Origin: Pseudooceanicola nanhaiensis DSM 18065
GTDB lineage: Bacteria > Pseudomonadota > Alphaproteobacteria > Rhodobacterales > Rhodobacteraceae
DNA: 64,000 bases
Assembly: GCF_000688295.1 (NCBI RefSeq)
Contig: NZ_JHZF01000011.1
Location: forward strand, 962,288 to 1,026,287
Reading direction: 5' to 3'
Part shown: piece by piece, positions 28,112 to 37,213 of the stretch
Layout: each line of letters opens with the position of its first letter
How positions within the stretch are numbered: the first letter of the stretch is position 1
Position numbers and translations under genes: made by a program
The notes under the pieces: model-generated
Databases searched by the model: none
What the model saw: the letters and a program-made list of their open reading frames with translations, nothing else
Told to the model about the DNA's origin: nothing

Positions 28112-29065
28112 TCAGTAGCCGAGGTCCTTGCGGCTCTCGTACTCGCCCGCCGGATCGTCCTCCGGCGTGTAGAGCTTCGATTCCGTCTGGATGAACTTCT
28201 CGGGCATCGTGCCGTCCTTCCAGTAGGCGTCGAGCGCGTCGAAGGCCGGGCCCGCCATGTTGGGCGTCAGCTCCACCGTCGCGTTGGCCTCGCCGTCCGC
28301 CATCGCCTTGAAGATGTCCGGCACCGCGTCGATCGACACGATGAGGATGTCCTCGCCCGGCTTCAGCCCCGCTTCCTTGATCGCCTGGATCGCGCCGACG
28401 GCCATGTCGTCGTTATGGGCGTAGAGCGCGCAGATGTCCTTGCCGCCGTTCTCGGCCTGCAGGAAGCTCTCCATCACCTCCTTGCCCTGCGCCCGGGTGA
28501 AGTCCCCGGTCTGCGAGCGCACGATCTCGATGTTGTCGTGGCCCGCGATGCCCTCCTCGAAGCCGGTCTTGCGGTCGATGGCGGGGGACGACCCGGTGGT
28601 GCCCTGAAGCTCGACCACGCGGCATTCCGCGTCGCCCACCTCGTTCACCAGCCATTCGCCGGCGACCTTGCCCTCGTGCACGAGGTCGGAGCCGACCGCG
28701 GTGAGGTAGAGGTCATCGGAGGAATCCACCCGCCGGTCGAGCAGGACGACGGGGATCTCCGCCTCCTTCGCCTCTTCCAGCACGCTGTCCCAGCCGGTCG
28801 CCACGACCGGCGCCAGCAGGATCGCATCCACACCCTGCGCGATGAAGGACCGGATCGCGGCGATCTGGTTCTCCTGCTTCTGCTGCGCGTCCGAGAACTT
28901 GAGGTCGATGCCCCGTTCCTCGGCCTGCTGCTTGGTGAGCGTCGTCTCCGCCGCACGCCAGCCCGATTCCGAGCCGATCTGCGAGAAGCCCACCGTCTGG
29001 GCCTGGGCCGCGAGGCCGATGAAGGTCATGGCCACGGTCGAGGCCAGCAATGTCTTGAGTTTCAC
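28112..29065 (-). CDS. ytfQ: Sugar ABC transporter periplasmic binding protein, YtfQ-like
   Basis: Periplasmic sugar-binding protein of 317 residues of the Peripla_BP_4 family. The signal peptide is MKLKTLLASTVAMTFIGLAAQAQ, cleaved after about residue 22. The mature start TVGFSQIGSESGWRAAETTLTKQQAEERGIDLKFSDAQQKQENQ is very like E. coli YtfQ, which binds galactofuranose. Other typical stretches are LAPVVATGWDSVLEEAKEAEIPVVLLDR and ICALYAHNDDMAVGAIQAIKEAG. GGAGG precedes the ATG. It is followed by a stem-loop, then ytfR, ytfT and yjfF. Confidence 0.91.
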   Translation of the reverse strand: MKLKTLLASTVAMTFIGLAAQAQTVGFSQIGSESGWRAAETTLTKQQAEERGIDLKFSDAQQKQENQIAAIRSFIAQGVDAILLAPVVATGWDSVLEEAKEAEIPVVLLDRRVDSSDDLYLTAVGSDLVHEGKVAGEWLVNEVGDAECRVVELQGTTGSSPAIDRKTGFEEGIAGHDNIEIVRSQTGDFTRAQGKEVMESFLQAENGGKDICALYAHNDDMAVGAIQAIKEAGLKPGEDILIVSIDAVPDIFKAMADGEANATVELTPNMAGPAFDALDAYWKDGTMPEKFIQTESKLYTPEDDPAGEYESRKDLGY

Positions 29066-29112
29066 GGTCTTTCCTCCCTTGGGGTTGATCGGCCCGCTCT
29101 CCTTTCGGGCCT

Positions 29113-29139
29113 CCCGCCCCGGCCTCTGCCGGGGACGGG
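29113..29139 (-). other. Stem-loop between the aldehyde dehydrogenase gene and ytfQ
   Basis: Arms CCCGCCCCGGC (29113-29123) and GCCGGGGACGGG (29128-29139) pair with one bulged base around a CTCT loop. It lies 23 bases beyond the aldehyde dehydrogenase stop with no T-run. It may partly end the upstream transcript, so ytfQ may also have its own promoter in this 96-bp gap. Confidence 0.6.
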
Positions 29140-29161
29140 TCTTCTGCTCGGCCTTTCCCGC

Positions 29162-30682
29162 CTACTCCCTCAGATCCTCCGGCAGGAGCGCGGGGTCGAT
29201 GTTCTGGAAGCTCACCGGCCGCAGGAAGCGGCGGATCGCGAGGGTTCCGACGCTGGTCGCGCCGAAATTCGTCGTGGCCGGGAACGGGCCGCCATGGACC
29301 ATCGCGTCGGCCACCTCCACGCCCGTGGGGAAGCCGTTGGCGAGGATGCGCCCCGCCTTCCGTTCCAGCACCGGCATCAGCGCCTGCGCGGCCGGGATGT
29401 CGCCCTTGTCCATCTGGAGCGTCGCCGTCAGCTGCCCCTCCAGCGCCTCGGCGATGGCGAGGCGTTCGTCCTCGTCCTTCGCGCGGATCAGGATGCCCGC
29501 CGGGCCGAAGACCTCGTCCGCCAGTTCCCGGTGGCCGAGCCAGGCCTCGGCGGTGGTCTCGAAGACCGCCGGAGAGCCGTGGCGCGCCTGCGCCTCGGGG
29601 CCGCGCATGACCTCCTTCAGCGCGTTGCTCTTCGCGAGTTTCTCGACCCCCGCGTTGTAGCCCTTGGCCACGCCCTCGTTCAGCATGACCTCGGCCTTCG
29701 CGGCCGAGAGCGCCTCGGCCGCCGTCTTCGCGAAGGCATCGGCGCCCGCGCCGTCCGGCAGGACGACGATCCCGGGATTGGTGCAGAACTGGCCCACGCC
29801 CATGGTGAGCGACCCCGCCCAGCCCTTGGCGATCTCCTCGCCGCGGGCCGCCATCGCCTCGGGCAGCACGAAGACCGGGTTGATCGCGCCGAGCTCGCCG
29901 AAGAACGGGATCGGCTCGGGCCGTGCGCAGGCGAGGTCGAAGAGCGCCTTGCCGCCCCGGAACGACCCGGTGAAGCCGACCGCGCGGATCAGCGGGTGCC
30001 GGACCAGCGCCTCGCCCGCCGCGTTGGTGTTCGACTGGATCAGGGCGAAGGTGCCGGCGGGCATCCCGCAGGCCGCGATGGCCGCGCGGATGGCGTCGGC
30101 GACGATCTCCCCGGTGCCGGGGTGGCCCGGGTGGCCCTTGACGACGACCGGGCAGCCCGCCGCGAGCGCCGAGGCGGTGTCGCCCCCGGCGGTCGAGAAG
30201 GCGAGCGGGAAGTTCGAGGCGCCGAAGACGCCCACGGGGCCGATCGGGCGCTGGATCATCCGGAGGTCGGGCCGTGGCAGAGGCTCGCGGTCCGGCAGCG
30301 CCCTGTCATGGCGCCGGTCGAGGTAGTCGCCCTTGCGGATGTGCTCCGCGAAGAGCCGGAGCTGGCCGGTCGTCCGCCCCCGCTCGCCCTCGAGCCGCGC
30401 GGCCGGCAGGCCGGTCTCGGCGGAGCCGATCTCGGTCAGCTGCGCGCCGCGGGCCTCGATCTCGTCGGCGATGGTCTCGAGGAACCGCGCGCGCTCTTCG
30501 CGGGAGGTCCAGCCATAGGTCCGGAACGCCGCTTCCGCGGCCTTCGCGGCACGGTCGATCTCGGCCGCGCCGCCGGAGCAGACCGTGAAGCCCTCGCCGG
30601 TGGTTGGATCGGAGGTGAAGCTCCCGCCGCCCGGGGTCCATTGGCCGTCGATCAGGTGCTGTCCGGTAAGCTCGGTCATCAT
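29162..30682 (-). CDS. 2-oxoglutarate-semialdehyde dehydrogenase (aldehyde dehydrogenase, NADP-type)
   Basis: Oxidises alpha-ketoglutaric semialdehyde to 2-oxoglutarate, the last step of the non-phosphorylative pentose route. About 506 residues. The catalytic glutamate lies in FFGELGAINPVFVLP and the catalytic cysteine in GVGQFCTNPGIVV, both characteristic of this ALDH subgroup. NADP-site and fold stretches are VGVFGASNFPLAFSTAGGDTASALAAGCPVVVKGHPGHPGT. Two adjacent ATGs (30682 and 30679) overlap the upstream stop; the second has better spacing from GGAG. It works downstream of the GguC/AraD1 dehydratase. Confidence 0.9.
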   Translation of the reverse strand: MMTELTGQHLIDGQWTPGGGSFTSDPTTGEGFTVCSGGAAEIDRAAKAAEAAFRTYGWTSREERARFLETIADEIEARGAQLTEIGSAETGLPAARLEGERGRTTGQLRLFAEHIRKGDYLDRRHDRALPDREPLPRPDLRMIQRPIGPVGVFGASNFPLAFSTAGGDTASALAAGCPVVVKGHPGHPGTGEIVADAIRAAIAACGMPAGTFALIQSNTNAAGEALVRHPLIRAVGFTGSFRGGKALFDLACARPEPIPFFGELGAINPVFVLPEAMAARGEEIAKGWAGSLTMGVGQFCTNPGIVVLPDGAGADAFAKTAAEALSAAKAEVMLNEGVAKGYNAGVEKLAKSNALKEVMRGPEAQARHGSPAVFETTAEAWLGHRELADEVFGPAGILIRAKDEDERLAIAEALEGQLTATLQMDKGDIPAAQALMPVLERKAGRILANGFPTGVEVADAMVHGGPFPATTNFGATSVGTLAIRRFLRPVSFQNIDPALLPEDLRE

Positions 30683-31641
30683 GTCTCCTTCAGTGTCGGG
30701 TCGGTGAAGGGCGCCACGTCCACGCGGCGGCCCAGCATGAAGGCGTCGGCGACGAGGGTCAGGGGCCGGGTATCCACCTCGGATTGCCCTGCCGCGAGGA
30801 GCCGCGCCATCTCGCTGTAAAGTCTCGGGTATTCGCCGTGGATGCCGGGCTGGTCGCCCCAGCCCTCGCCCTGCCGGTCGCCGGGCACCTCGAGCACGGC
30901 GCCGCCCTGGGTCAGGGTCAGCATGCCGCCGTCCGTCTCGATGGCCATGGTCCAGAACGGATCGCCCTCGTAGAGGAAATCGAGATCGGCCGTGGCGGTC
31001 AGGCCGTGCGGCCCGGCGAAGGACACATCGGCGGCAATCGGGGTCTCGCAGTTCGACGGAAAGCGCAGTTCGGCGCCCGTGACGTGGATCGGCACGGGCA
31101 GGATCTCGGTCAGGATCGAGAAGGCGTTGATCGCCGGGTCGAAGACGCCGAGGCCGCCCGCCTCCCAGATCCAGACCTGTCCCGGATGCCAGACGCGGAC
31201 GTCCTCCTTCCAGTCGATCCGGACGCTCTGAACGCGCTTGTCGGCAAGCCAGGCCCTGGCGCCCGCCACCCCGTCCGCATGCCGGGAGTGCCATGTGGCG
31301 TAGAGGGTCAGGCCCTTCTCCCCGGCCAGCGCGCGCAGATCCTCGACCTCCGACAGGGACGCCCCCGGGGGTTTTTCCAGCATCACGTGCCGTCCCGCCT
31401 CGAGCGCCGCGCGGGCCCCCTCATAGCGGACCTGCGGCGGGGTGCAGAACGAGATCACGCCGATCCCGGGCCGCGCCTCCAGCAGCGCGTCGAGCGTGTC
31501 GAAATTCTCCACCCTCTCGACCCCGCCGGAACGGGAGACGGTGGCGGCCAGGCGGAACTGCCCGCCCTCGGCGATGGCCGGGAGGTGCTGGTCGCGGGCG
31601 ATCTTGCCGACGCCGACGATGGCGATGTCAGTGAGAGTCAC
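30679..31641 (-). CDS. Aldose 1-dehydrogenase, Gfo/Idh/MocA family (D-galactose / L-arabinose 1-dehydrogenase)
   Basis: NAD(P)-dependent oxidation of D-galactose or L-arabinose to the 1,4- or 1,5-lactone. 320 residues of the Gfo/Idh/MocA family. The Rossmann start IAIVGVGKIARDQHLPAI and EKPPGASLSEVE, LYATWHSRHADGV, WKEDVRVWHPGQVWIWEAGGLGVFDPAINA strongly resemble the characterised Azospirillum L-arabinose dehydrogenase and Pseudomonas galactose dehydrogenase. The start is the GTG at 31641, lying inside the end of the dehydratase gene (14-base overlap); upstream ATGs would fall deep in that gene. Which sugar it prefers cannot be told from sequence alone. Confidence 0.9.
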   Translation of the reverse strand: MTLTDIAIVGVGKIARDQHLPAIAEGGQFRLAATVSRSGGVERVENFDTLDALLEARPGIGVISFCTPPQVRYEGARAALEAGRHVMLEKPPGASLSEVEDLRALAGEKGLTLYATWHSRHADGVAGARAWLADKRVQSVRIDWKEDVRVWHPGQVWIWEAGGLGVFDPAINAFSILTEILPVPIHVTGAELRFPSNCETPIAADVSFAGPHGLTATADLDFLYEGDPFWTMAIETDGGMLTLTQGGAVLEVPGDRQGEGWGDQPGIHGEYPRLYSEMARLLAAGQSEVDTRPLTLVADAFMLGRRVDVAPFTDPTLKET

Positions 31642-33370
31642 GTCCGACCTCCGATCCGCGGCAGCCCTTGAGGAAATCGAAATCCGCCCCCGTATGGGCG
31701 CCCTCGACATGGTCGAAGAACATCCGGGCATAGCCGTTCAGCGGGCGCTCCACCTGGGGCTTCCAGGCGGCGAGCCGCTCCTTCAGCTCGGCCTCGGAAA
31801 TGTCGAGATGCAGCCTCCGCGCCGCCACGTCGACCTCGATCATGTCGCCGTTCCGGACGACCGCCAGGGGCCCCCCCGCGGCGGCTTCGGGCGAGGTGTG
31901 CAGGATCACGGTGCCATAGGCGGTGCCCGACATGCGGGCATCCGAGATGCGGATCATGTCGGTGATGCCCTTCTTCAGCACCTTGGGAGGCAGCCCCATG
32001 TTCCCGACCTCGGCCATCCCGGGATAGCCCTTCGGCCCGCAGTTCTTCAGCACCATCACGCAGGTCTCGTCGATGTCGAGCGCGTCGTCGTTGATCTTCG
32101 CCTTGTAGTCGTCGATGTCCTCGAAGACGACCGCACGGCCCCTGTGCTTCATCAGGTGCGGGCTCGCGGCAGAGGGTTTCAGCACGGCCCCGTCAGGCGC
32201 GAGGTTGCCCTTCAGCACCGCGATGCCGCCCGATTGCGTCAGGGCCTTCCCGACGGGCAGGATGACATCCTCGTTCCAGTTGCGGGCGTCGCGGACCTCT
32301 TCCCAGATGCCCTGGCCGGAGACGGTCAGAGCCTCGCGGTGGAGCATCCCCGCTTCACCCAGACGTTTAAGAACGACAGGCAAGCCACCGGCATAGAAGA
32401 ATTCCTCCATCAGGTACTGGCCCGAGGGCATCAGGTTCACGATGGTCGGCACCTCGCGGCCGAGCCGATCCCAATCGTCGAGCGTCAGGTCGATCCCGAC
32501 CCGGCCCGCAAGCGCGAGGATATGGATCACCGCGTTGGTCGATCCGCCGATGGCGCCGTTGCAGCGGATGGCGTTCTCGAAAGCCTCTTTCGTAAGGATA
32601 TCAGAGGGTTTCAGATCGTCCTTCACCATCTGCACGATGCGCCGACCCGAGAGCTGTGCCATCACCCGCCGCCGCGCGTCGACCGCCGGGATCGCCGCGT
32701 TGCCCGACAGGGCCATGCCCAGGGCCTCCGCCATCGACGCCATGGTCGAGGCGGTGCCCATCGTGTTGCAGGTGCCGGAGGAGCGGCTCATCGCCTGCTC
32801 GGCCTCCAGGAAATCCTCCTGCGTCATCTTCCCGGCCTTGATGTCCTCGGACATCTGCCAGAGCGCGGTGCCGGATCCGACCCGCTCGCCGCGGAACCAG
32901 CCGTTCAGCATCGGCCCGCCGGTGACCACGATCGAGGGGATGTCGGTCGAGGCCGCGCCCATCATCAGCGACGGCGTGGTCTTGTCGCAGCCGACGAGCA
33001 GCACCGCGCCGTCGATCGGCTGGCCGCGCATCTGCTCCTCGACCGCGAGGGCGGCGAGGTTGCGGAACATCATCGCCGAGGGGCGGAAGGTGTTCTCGGA
33101 CGCCGAGAAGACCGGCACCTCGACCGGGAAGCCGCCGGCCTCCCATATGCCCGCCTTCACCTTCTCGGCCAGGTCGCGCAGGTGGCCGTTGCAGGGCGTC
33201 AGCTCGGACCAGGTGTTCATGATCCCGATCACGGGGCGCCCGTCGAACAGATCGTGCGGGTAGCCCTGGTTCTTCAGCCAGCCCCGGTGGTAGATGTTGT
33301 CGCGCGAGGTGCCGCCGTACCATTCCTGGGAGCGGAGCCTTCTCGGCCAGTCTGCCTTCTTGAACGTCAT
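31628..33370 (-). CDS. IlvD/Edd family sugar-acid dehydratase (L-arabinonate / D-galactonate type)
   Basis: Iron-sulfur dehydratase that converts an aldonate to 2-keto-3-deoxyaldonate. The 580 residues fit the L-arabinonate dehydratase group. Predicted cluster cysteines are Cys60 in NTWSELTPCNGH, Cys128 in LVGCDKTTPSLMMGAA and Cys201 in SSGTCNTMGTASTM. The N-terminal RRLRSQEWYGGTSRDNIYHRGWLKNQGYP is typical of the pentonate members. It overlaps the dehydrogenase start and lies 9 bases after gguC. The only dehydratase of this class in the operon, it probably serves both the arabinose and galactose branches. Confidence 0.93.
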   Translation of the reverse strand: MTFKKADWPRRLRSQEWYGGTSRDNIYHRGWLKNQGYPHDLFDGRPVIGIMNTWSELTPCNGHLRDLAEKVKAGIWEAGGFPVEVPVFSASENTFRPSAMMFRNLAALAVEEQMRGQPIDGAVLLVGCDKTTPSLMMGAASTDIPSIVVTGGPMLNGWFRGERVGSGTALWQMSEDIKAGKMTQEDFLEAEQAMSRSSGTCNTMGTASTMASMAEALGMALSGNAAIPAVDARRRVMAQLSGRRIVQMVKDDLKPSDILTKEAFENAIRCNGAIGGSTNAVIHILALAGRVGIDLTLDDWDRLGREVPTIVNLMPSGQYLMEEFFYAGGLPVVLKRLGEAGMLHREALTVSGQGIWEEVRDARNWNEDVILPVGKALTQSGGIAVLKGNLAPDGAVLKPSAASPHLMKHRGRAVVFEDIDDYKAKINDDALDIDETCVMVLKNCGPKGYPGMAEVGNMGLPPKVLKKGITDMIRISDARMSGTAYGTVILHTSPEAAAGGPLAVVRNGDMIEVDVAARRLHLDISEAELKERLAAWKPQVERPLNGYARMFFDHVEGAHTGADFDFLKGCRGSEVGRDSH

Positions 33371-33379
33371 GTCTGCCTC

Positions 33380-34375
33380 TCAGAGCGCCCGGATCTCGGT
33401 CCGCGCCAGCGCCGCGGGCGGCGCGGCCCGGCTGAGCGGGTTGCGCAGCGGGAGGCCGAAGTCGGACGCCTCGATTTCGAAGATGTCCCCGTCCGCGCAG
33501 GACAGCCCCTCGGCGAAGGAGAGCGTCGCGGTGCCGAACATGTGGACATGCACGTCGCCGGGCTGGCGGAAGAGCGGGTACTTGAAGTGGTGGTGTTCGA
33601 GGTTGGCGATGGAATGGCTCATGTTTGCCTCGCCCGAAAGGAACGGCTTCTCGAAGAGCACCTCGTTGCCGCGCCGCACGCGGGAGGTGCCCCGGATGTC
33701 CTGCGGAAGGTCGCCGACCAGCATCTCGGGGCCGACCGACGCAGGCCGCAGCTTGGAATGGGCGAGGTAGAGGTAGTTCTTCTTCTCCATCACGTGGTCG
33801 GAGAATTCGTTGGCCAGCGCGAAGCCCAGCCGGAAGGGCGTGCCGTCCGGGCCGATCACGTAGAGACCCGCGATCTCGGGCTCCTCGCCGCCGTCATCCG
33901 CGAATTCGGGCGACGCGAGGGCCGAGCCGGGCGCCACCAGCGCCGTGCCGTTGCCCTTGTAGAACCATTCGGGCTGCACGCCCGGCGCCCCGTTCGCGGG
34001 CTTGCCGCCCTCGACGCCCATGCGGAACATCTTCATCGAATCCGTCTCGTTCTCGGCCTTGGCCCCCGCATGCATCGAGGCGCGGGTGGCGGCGGAGCCG
34101 AGATGCGTGAGCCCGGTGCCGGTCAGATGCAGATGCGCCGGGTCCGGGTGCAGGACGGGCGGCAGGAGGCTGCCCTCCGCATAGAGCCGCTCCATGTCGA
34201 CCGCGCCGTTCAGCCCCAGACGGGCGATCCGGTCGCGGAGCCCCTGCCCCTCGGACGCGCAGTCCATGGCGAGGTCGTAGAGCGTCTTGTCGGTGCGGAC
34301 CTCGAAGGCCTCGGTCCCGTCGCGGGCGACCACCTGGATCCGGCCGTCGGGCTTTCGGTATTGCGAGAGAAGCAT
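33380..34375 (-). CDS. gguC: GguC/AraD1 family protein, probable 2-keto-3-deoxy-L-arabinonate dehydratase
   Basis: Member of the fumarylacetoacetate hydrolase superfamily, 331 residues, AraD1/GguC group. It probably dehydrates 2-keto-3-deoxyarabinonate to alpha-ketoglutaric semialdehyde. Supporting stretches are HLHLTGTGLTHLGSAATRASMHA, GNGTALVAPGSALASPEFADDGGEEPEIAGLYVIG (acidic metal-site region) and FRLGFALANEFSDHVMEKKNYLYLAHSKLRPASVGPEM. It directly follows gguB (4-base gap), the same order as gguA-gguB-gguC beside chvE in Agrobacterium. The next gene is the aldonate dehydratase that makes its substrate. Confidence 0.86.
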   Translation of the reverse strand: MLLSQYRKPDGRIQVVARDGTEAFEVRTDKTLYDLAMDCASEGQGLRDRIARLGLNGAVDMERLYAEGSLLPPVLHPDPAHLHLTGTGLTHLGSAATRASMHAGAKAENETDSMKMFRMGVEGGKPANGAPGVQPEWFYKGNGTALVAPGSALASPEFADDGGEEPEIAGLYVIGPDGTPFRLGFALANEFSDHVMEKKNYLYLAHSKLRPASVGPEMLVGDLPQDIRGTSRVRRGNEVLFEKPFLSGEANMSHSIANLEHHHFKYPLFRQPGDVHVHMFGTATLSFAEGLSCADGDIFEIEASDFGLPLRNPLSRAAPPAALARTEIRAL

Positions 34376-34379
34376 GATC

Positions 34380-35585
34380 TCAGCCCTTCTTCTTGTTCAT
34401 CACGTCGAAGATCACCGCGGCCAGCAGCACCAGCCCCTTGATGACCTGCTGCCAGTCGATCCCGATCCCGAGGATCGACATCCCGTTGTTCATCACCCCC
34501 ATGATGAAGGCGCCGATCACGGCCCCGACCACGGTGCCCACCCCGCCGGACATCGACGCGCCGCCGATGAAGACCGCCGCGATCACGTCGAGCTCGAAGG
34601 CGATCCCGGCCTTGGGGGTCGCGGTGTTGAGGCGGGCGGCGAAGACGAGGCCCGCGAGCGCCGCCAGCATCCCCATGTTGGCGAAGGTCAGGAAGGTCAG
34701 CCGCTGCGAGTTGATCCCCGAGAGCGACGCCGCCTTCTCGTTTCCGCCGATCGCGTAGATGCGGCGGCCGAAAGTGGTCCGGCTGGTGACGAAGGAATAG
34801 ACCGCGATCAGCAGCGCCATGACGATGAAGACGTTGGGCAGCCCGCGGAAATCGGCCATCAGCCAGGACATGTAGACCAGCGCCGCGAAGATCAGCGCGT
34901 TCTTCACCGCGAAGAAGGCGAAGGGTTCGTCATTGATGCCGCGCGTCTGTTCCTGCCTGCGGGTGCGTATGGCGAGGCCGAGGATCAGGCTCGCGACGGC
35001 GATGCCGATCAGGAGGGAGAAGAGGTTCATCTCGGCCCCGCCGAGGAGGTCCGGCACGAAGCCCGAGGAGATCAGGCGGAACTGCGCGGGGAACGGGCCG
35101 ACGGACTGGCCCTCGAGCAGCCAGAGGGTGAGGCCCTTGAAGACCAGCATCCCGGCCAGCGTCACGATGAAGGAGGGGATCCGGAAATAGGCGATCCAGA
35201 AGCCCTGCGCCGCCCCGATCACCGCGCCGACGCCAAGGCAGATCACGCCCGCGAGCAGCCACGGCACGCCCCAGTTGACGATCATGACGGCCGCGAGCGC
35301 GCCGACGAAGCCCAGCACCGAACCGACCGAGAGGTCGATGTGCCCGCAGACGATCACCATCAGCATCCCGATCGCCATGATCACGATGTAGGAGTTCTGC
35401 AGGATCAGGTTCGTCAGGTTCACCGGCTTCAGGAGGATCCCGCCCGTCGCCACCTGGAAGAACAGCATGATCGCGATGAGCGCGAAGAGGATGCCGTATT
35501 CCCGGAGGTGCGTCTTCAGGAAGGCGAAGCTCGCGCCCATGGTGGAGGGGCTGGTCTCGGCGTGGGGTGATGTCGTCTCGGTCAT
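34380..35585 (-). CDS. gguB: Sugar ABC transporter permease GguB
   Basis: Single large permease of 401 residues with about ten hydrophobic segments, BPD_transp_2 family (XylH/GguB type). The conserved region [29 protein letters not shown] is near residues 96-124; [24 protein letters not shown] and [28 protein letters not shown] follow. It is longer than RbsC-type permeases because it has the additional C-terminal segments typical of multiple-monosaccharide importers. The start overlaps the gguA stop (ATGA). It works with GguA and ChvE. Confidence 0.92.
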   Translation of the reverse strand: MTETTSPHAETSPSTMGASFAFLKTHLREYGILFALIAIMLFFQVATGGILLKPVNLTNLILQNSYIVIMAIGMLMVIVCGHIDLSVGSVLGFVGALAAVMIVNWGVPWLLAGVICLGVGAVIGAAQGFWIAYFRIPSFIVTLAGMLVFKGLTLWLLEGQSVGPFPAQFRLISSGFVPDLLGGAEMNLFSLLIGIAVASLILGLAIRTRRQEQTRGINDEPFAFFAVKNALIFAALVYMSWLMADFRGLPNVFIVMALLIAVYSFVTSRTTFGRRIYAIGGNEKAASLSGINSQRLTFLTFANMGMLAALAGLVFAARLNTATPKAGIAFELDVIAAVFIGGASMSGGVGTVVGAVIGAFIMGVMNNGMSILGIGIDWQQVIKGLVLLAAVIFDVMNKKKG

Positions 35586-37108
35586 GCGGCCTGTCCGGTC
35601 TTGATGATGGTGGACATGATCCGTTCCTGGCTCGCCTCGGCCGTCGGCATCTCGCCCACGAAGCGGCCCTCGTTCATCACGTAGAGCCGGTCGGTGATGC
35701 CGAGGAGTTCCGGCATTTCCGACGAGATGACGATGATCGCCTTGCCGCTCGCGGCGAGGTCACGGATCACGGTGTAGATTTCGAATTTCGCGCCCACGTC
35801 GATGCCGCGGGTCGGCTCGTCGAGGATCAGGATGTCGGGATCGGCAAAGAGCCATTTCGACAGGACGACCTTCTGCTGGTTCCCGCCCGAGAGGTTCACG
35901 ACCTCCTGCTCGATGGAGCTCGACTTGATGTTGAGCCGGTCGCGGTAGGTCTCGGCGACCTCGGCCTCGCGGTGGCTGTCCACGACGCCGTTCCGGGCCA
36001 CCGCCTCGAGCTTGGCAAGCGGGATGTTCCGCCGGATCGTCTGGTCGAGGACGAGCCCGAAGGTCTTGCGGTCCTCGGTGGCGTAGGCGAGCCCTGCGTT
36101 CACCGCCCGACGCACGGTGGAGAGGTCGGCGGGCTGGCCGCCGATCAGCGCCTCGCCCGAGATGTCGCGGCCGTAGCTGCGGCCGAAGAGGCTCATGGCA
36201 AGCTCGGTGCGGCCGGCACCCATGAGGCCCGCGATGCCCAGCACCTCGCCCTTGCGGACGTGGAAGCTGACGTTGTCGACGACCTTGCGCTCGGGATGCA
36301 GGGGGTGGTGGACGGTCCAGTTGCGGACCTCCATCACCGTCTCGCCGATCCGGGGCGCGCGGGGCGGATAGCGGTCCTCCAGCGACCGGCCCACCATGTC
36401 GCGGATGATGTCGTCCTCGGAAATGCCGCCCTCGCAATCGAGCCGGGAGACCGTCGAGCCGTCGCGCAGAACCGTAATCGTGTCCGCCACGCGGCTGATT
36501 TCATTCAGTTTGTGCGAGATGAGGATCGAGGTGATCCCCTTCGCCTTGAACTCCAGGAGCAGGTCGAGGAGCTTCTGGCTGTCGGTTTCGTTCAGGGACG
36601 AGGTGGGCTCGTCCAGGATCAGCAGCCGCACGTTCTTGCTGAGCGCCTTGGCGATCTCCACCAGCTGCTGCTTGCCGAGGCCGAGGTCGTCCACGATGGT
36701 CTCGGGCCGTTCGTGCAGCCCGACCCGCTCCAGCAGGTCCTTCGCGCGGTGGTTCGTCTCGTGCCAGTCGATCACCCCGCCGCGGGCGCGTTCGTTGCCG
36801 AGGAAGATGTTCTCTCCGACCGAGAGCAGCGGCACGAGGGCCAGCTCCTGGTGGATGATGATGATCCCGTCGCGTTCGCTGTCGCGGATGGAATGAAAGG
36901 CCTTCACCGCGCCGTCGAACAGGATGTCGCCCTCGTAGCTTCCGTGCGGGTAGACCCCGGAGAGCACCTTCATCAGGGTCGATTTTCCGGCCCCGTTCTC
37001 TCCGACGAGGGCGTGTATCTCGCCTTCTTCGACCGAGAGGTTCACGTTGTCGAGCGCCTTCACCCCGGGAAATTCCTTGGTGATCCCGCGCATTTCGAGG
37101 ATGGGCAT
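35582..37108 (-). CDS. gguA: Sugar ABC transporter ATP-binding protein GguA
   Basis: Duplicated sugar ATPase of 508 residues from the ATG at 37108 ([15 protein letters not shown]). The first Walker A GENGAGKS is at residues 37-44, with Walker B in [14 protein letters not shown]. The second half has [32 protein letters not shown]. An upstream in-frame ATG at 37192 would translate through a stem-loop and is rejected. Its stop overlaps gguB. GguA/GguB/ChvE importers take up L-arabinose, D-galactose, D-xylose, D-glucose or D-fucose in rhizobia. Confidence 0.93.
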   Translation of the reverse strand: MPILEMRGITKEFPGVKALDNVNLSVEEGEIHALVGENGAGKSTLMKVLSGVYPHGSYEGDILFDGAVKAFHSIRDSERDGIIIIHQELALVPLLSVGENIFLGNERARGGVIDWHETNHRAKDLLERVGLHERPETIVDDLGLGKQQLVEIAKALSKNVRLLILDEPTSSLNETDSQKLLDLLLEFKAKGITSILISHKLNEISRVADTITVLRDGSTVSRLDCEGGISEDDIIRDMVGRSLEDRYPPRAPRIGETVMEVRNWTVHHPLHPERKVVDNVSFHVRKGEVLGIAGLMGAGRTELAMSLFGRSYGRDISGEALIGGQPADLSTVRRAVNAGLAYATEDRKTFGLVLDQTIRRNIPLAKLEAVARNGVVDSHREAEVAETYRDRLNIKSSSIEQEVVNLSGGNQQKVVLSKWLFADPDILILDEPTRGIDVGAKFEIYTVIRDLAASGKAIIVISSEMPELLGITDRLYVMNEGRFVGEMPTAEASQERIMSTIIKTGQAA

Positions 37109-37131
37109 GGCGGCCTTTCGGGTCTTCAGGG

Positions 37132-37161
37132 GCCCCCGTCCGGCCGAAGCCGGCCGGGGGC
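37132..37161 (-). other. Stem-loop between chvE and gguA
   Basis: Thirteen-base arms GCCCCCGTCCGGC (37132-37144) and GCCGGCCGGGGGC (37149-37161) pair with one mismatch around a CGAA tetraloop. It lies 52 bases beyond the chvE stop. No T-run follows, so message protection or partial termination favouring chvE is likely. Confidence 0.75.
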
Positions 37162-37213
37162 GGTCTGGGGCGCGCGGGAGGAGACCGCGCATCCCCGGGA
37201 GAAACGGTTGCCG

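Noticed and set aside
26342-30820. A 1492-residue open frame on the plus strand across the sugar operon
   Set aside because: It is antisense to ytfT, ytfR, ytfQ and the aldehyde dehydrogenase gene, which have clear families, and its product is low-complexity (rich in R, A, G, D, H). Long antisense frames are expected in GC-rich DNA.
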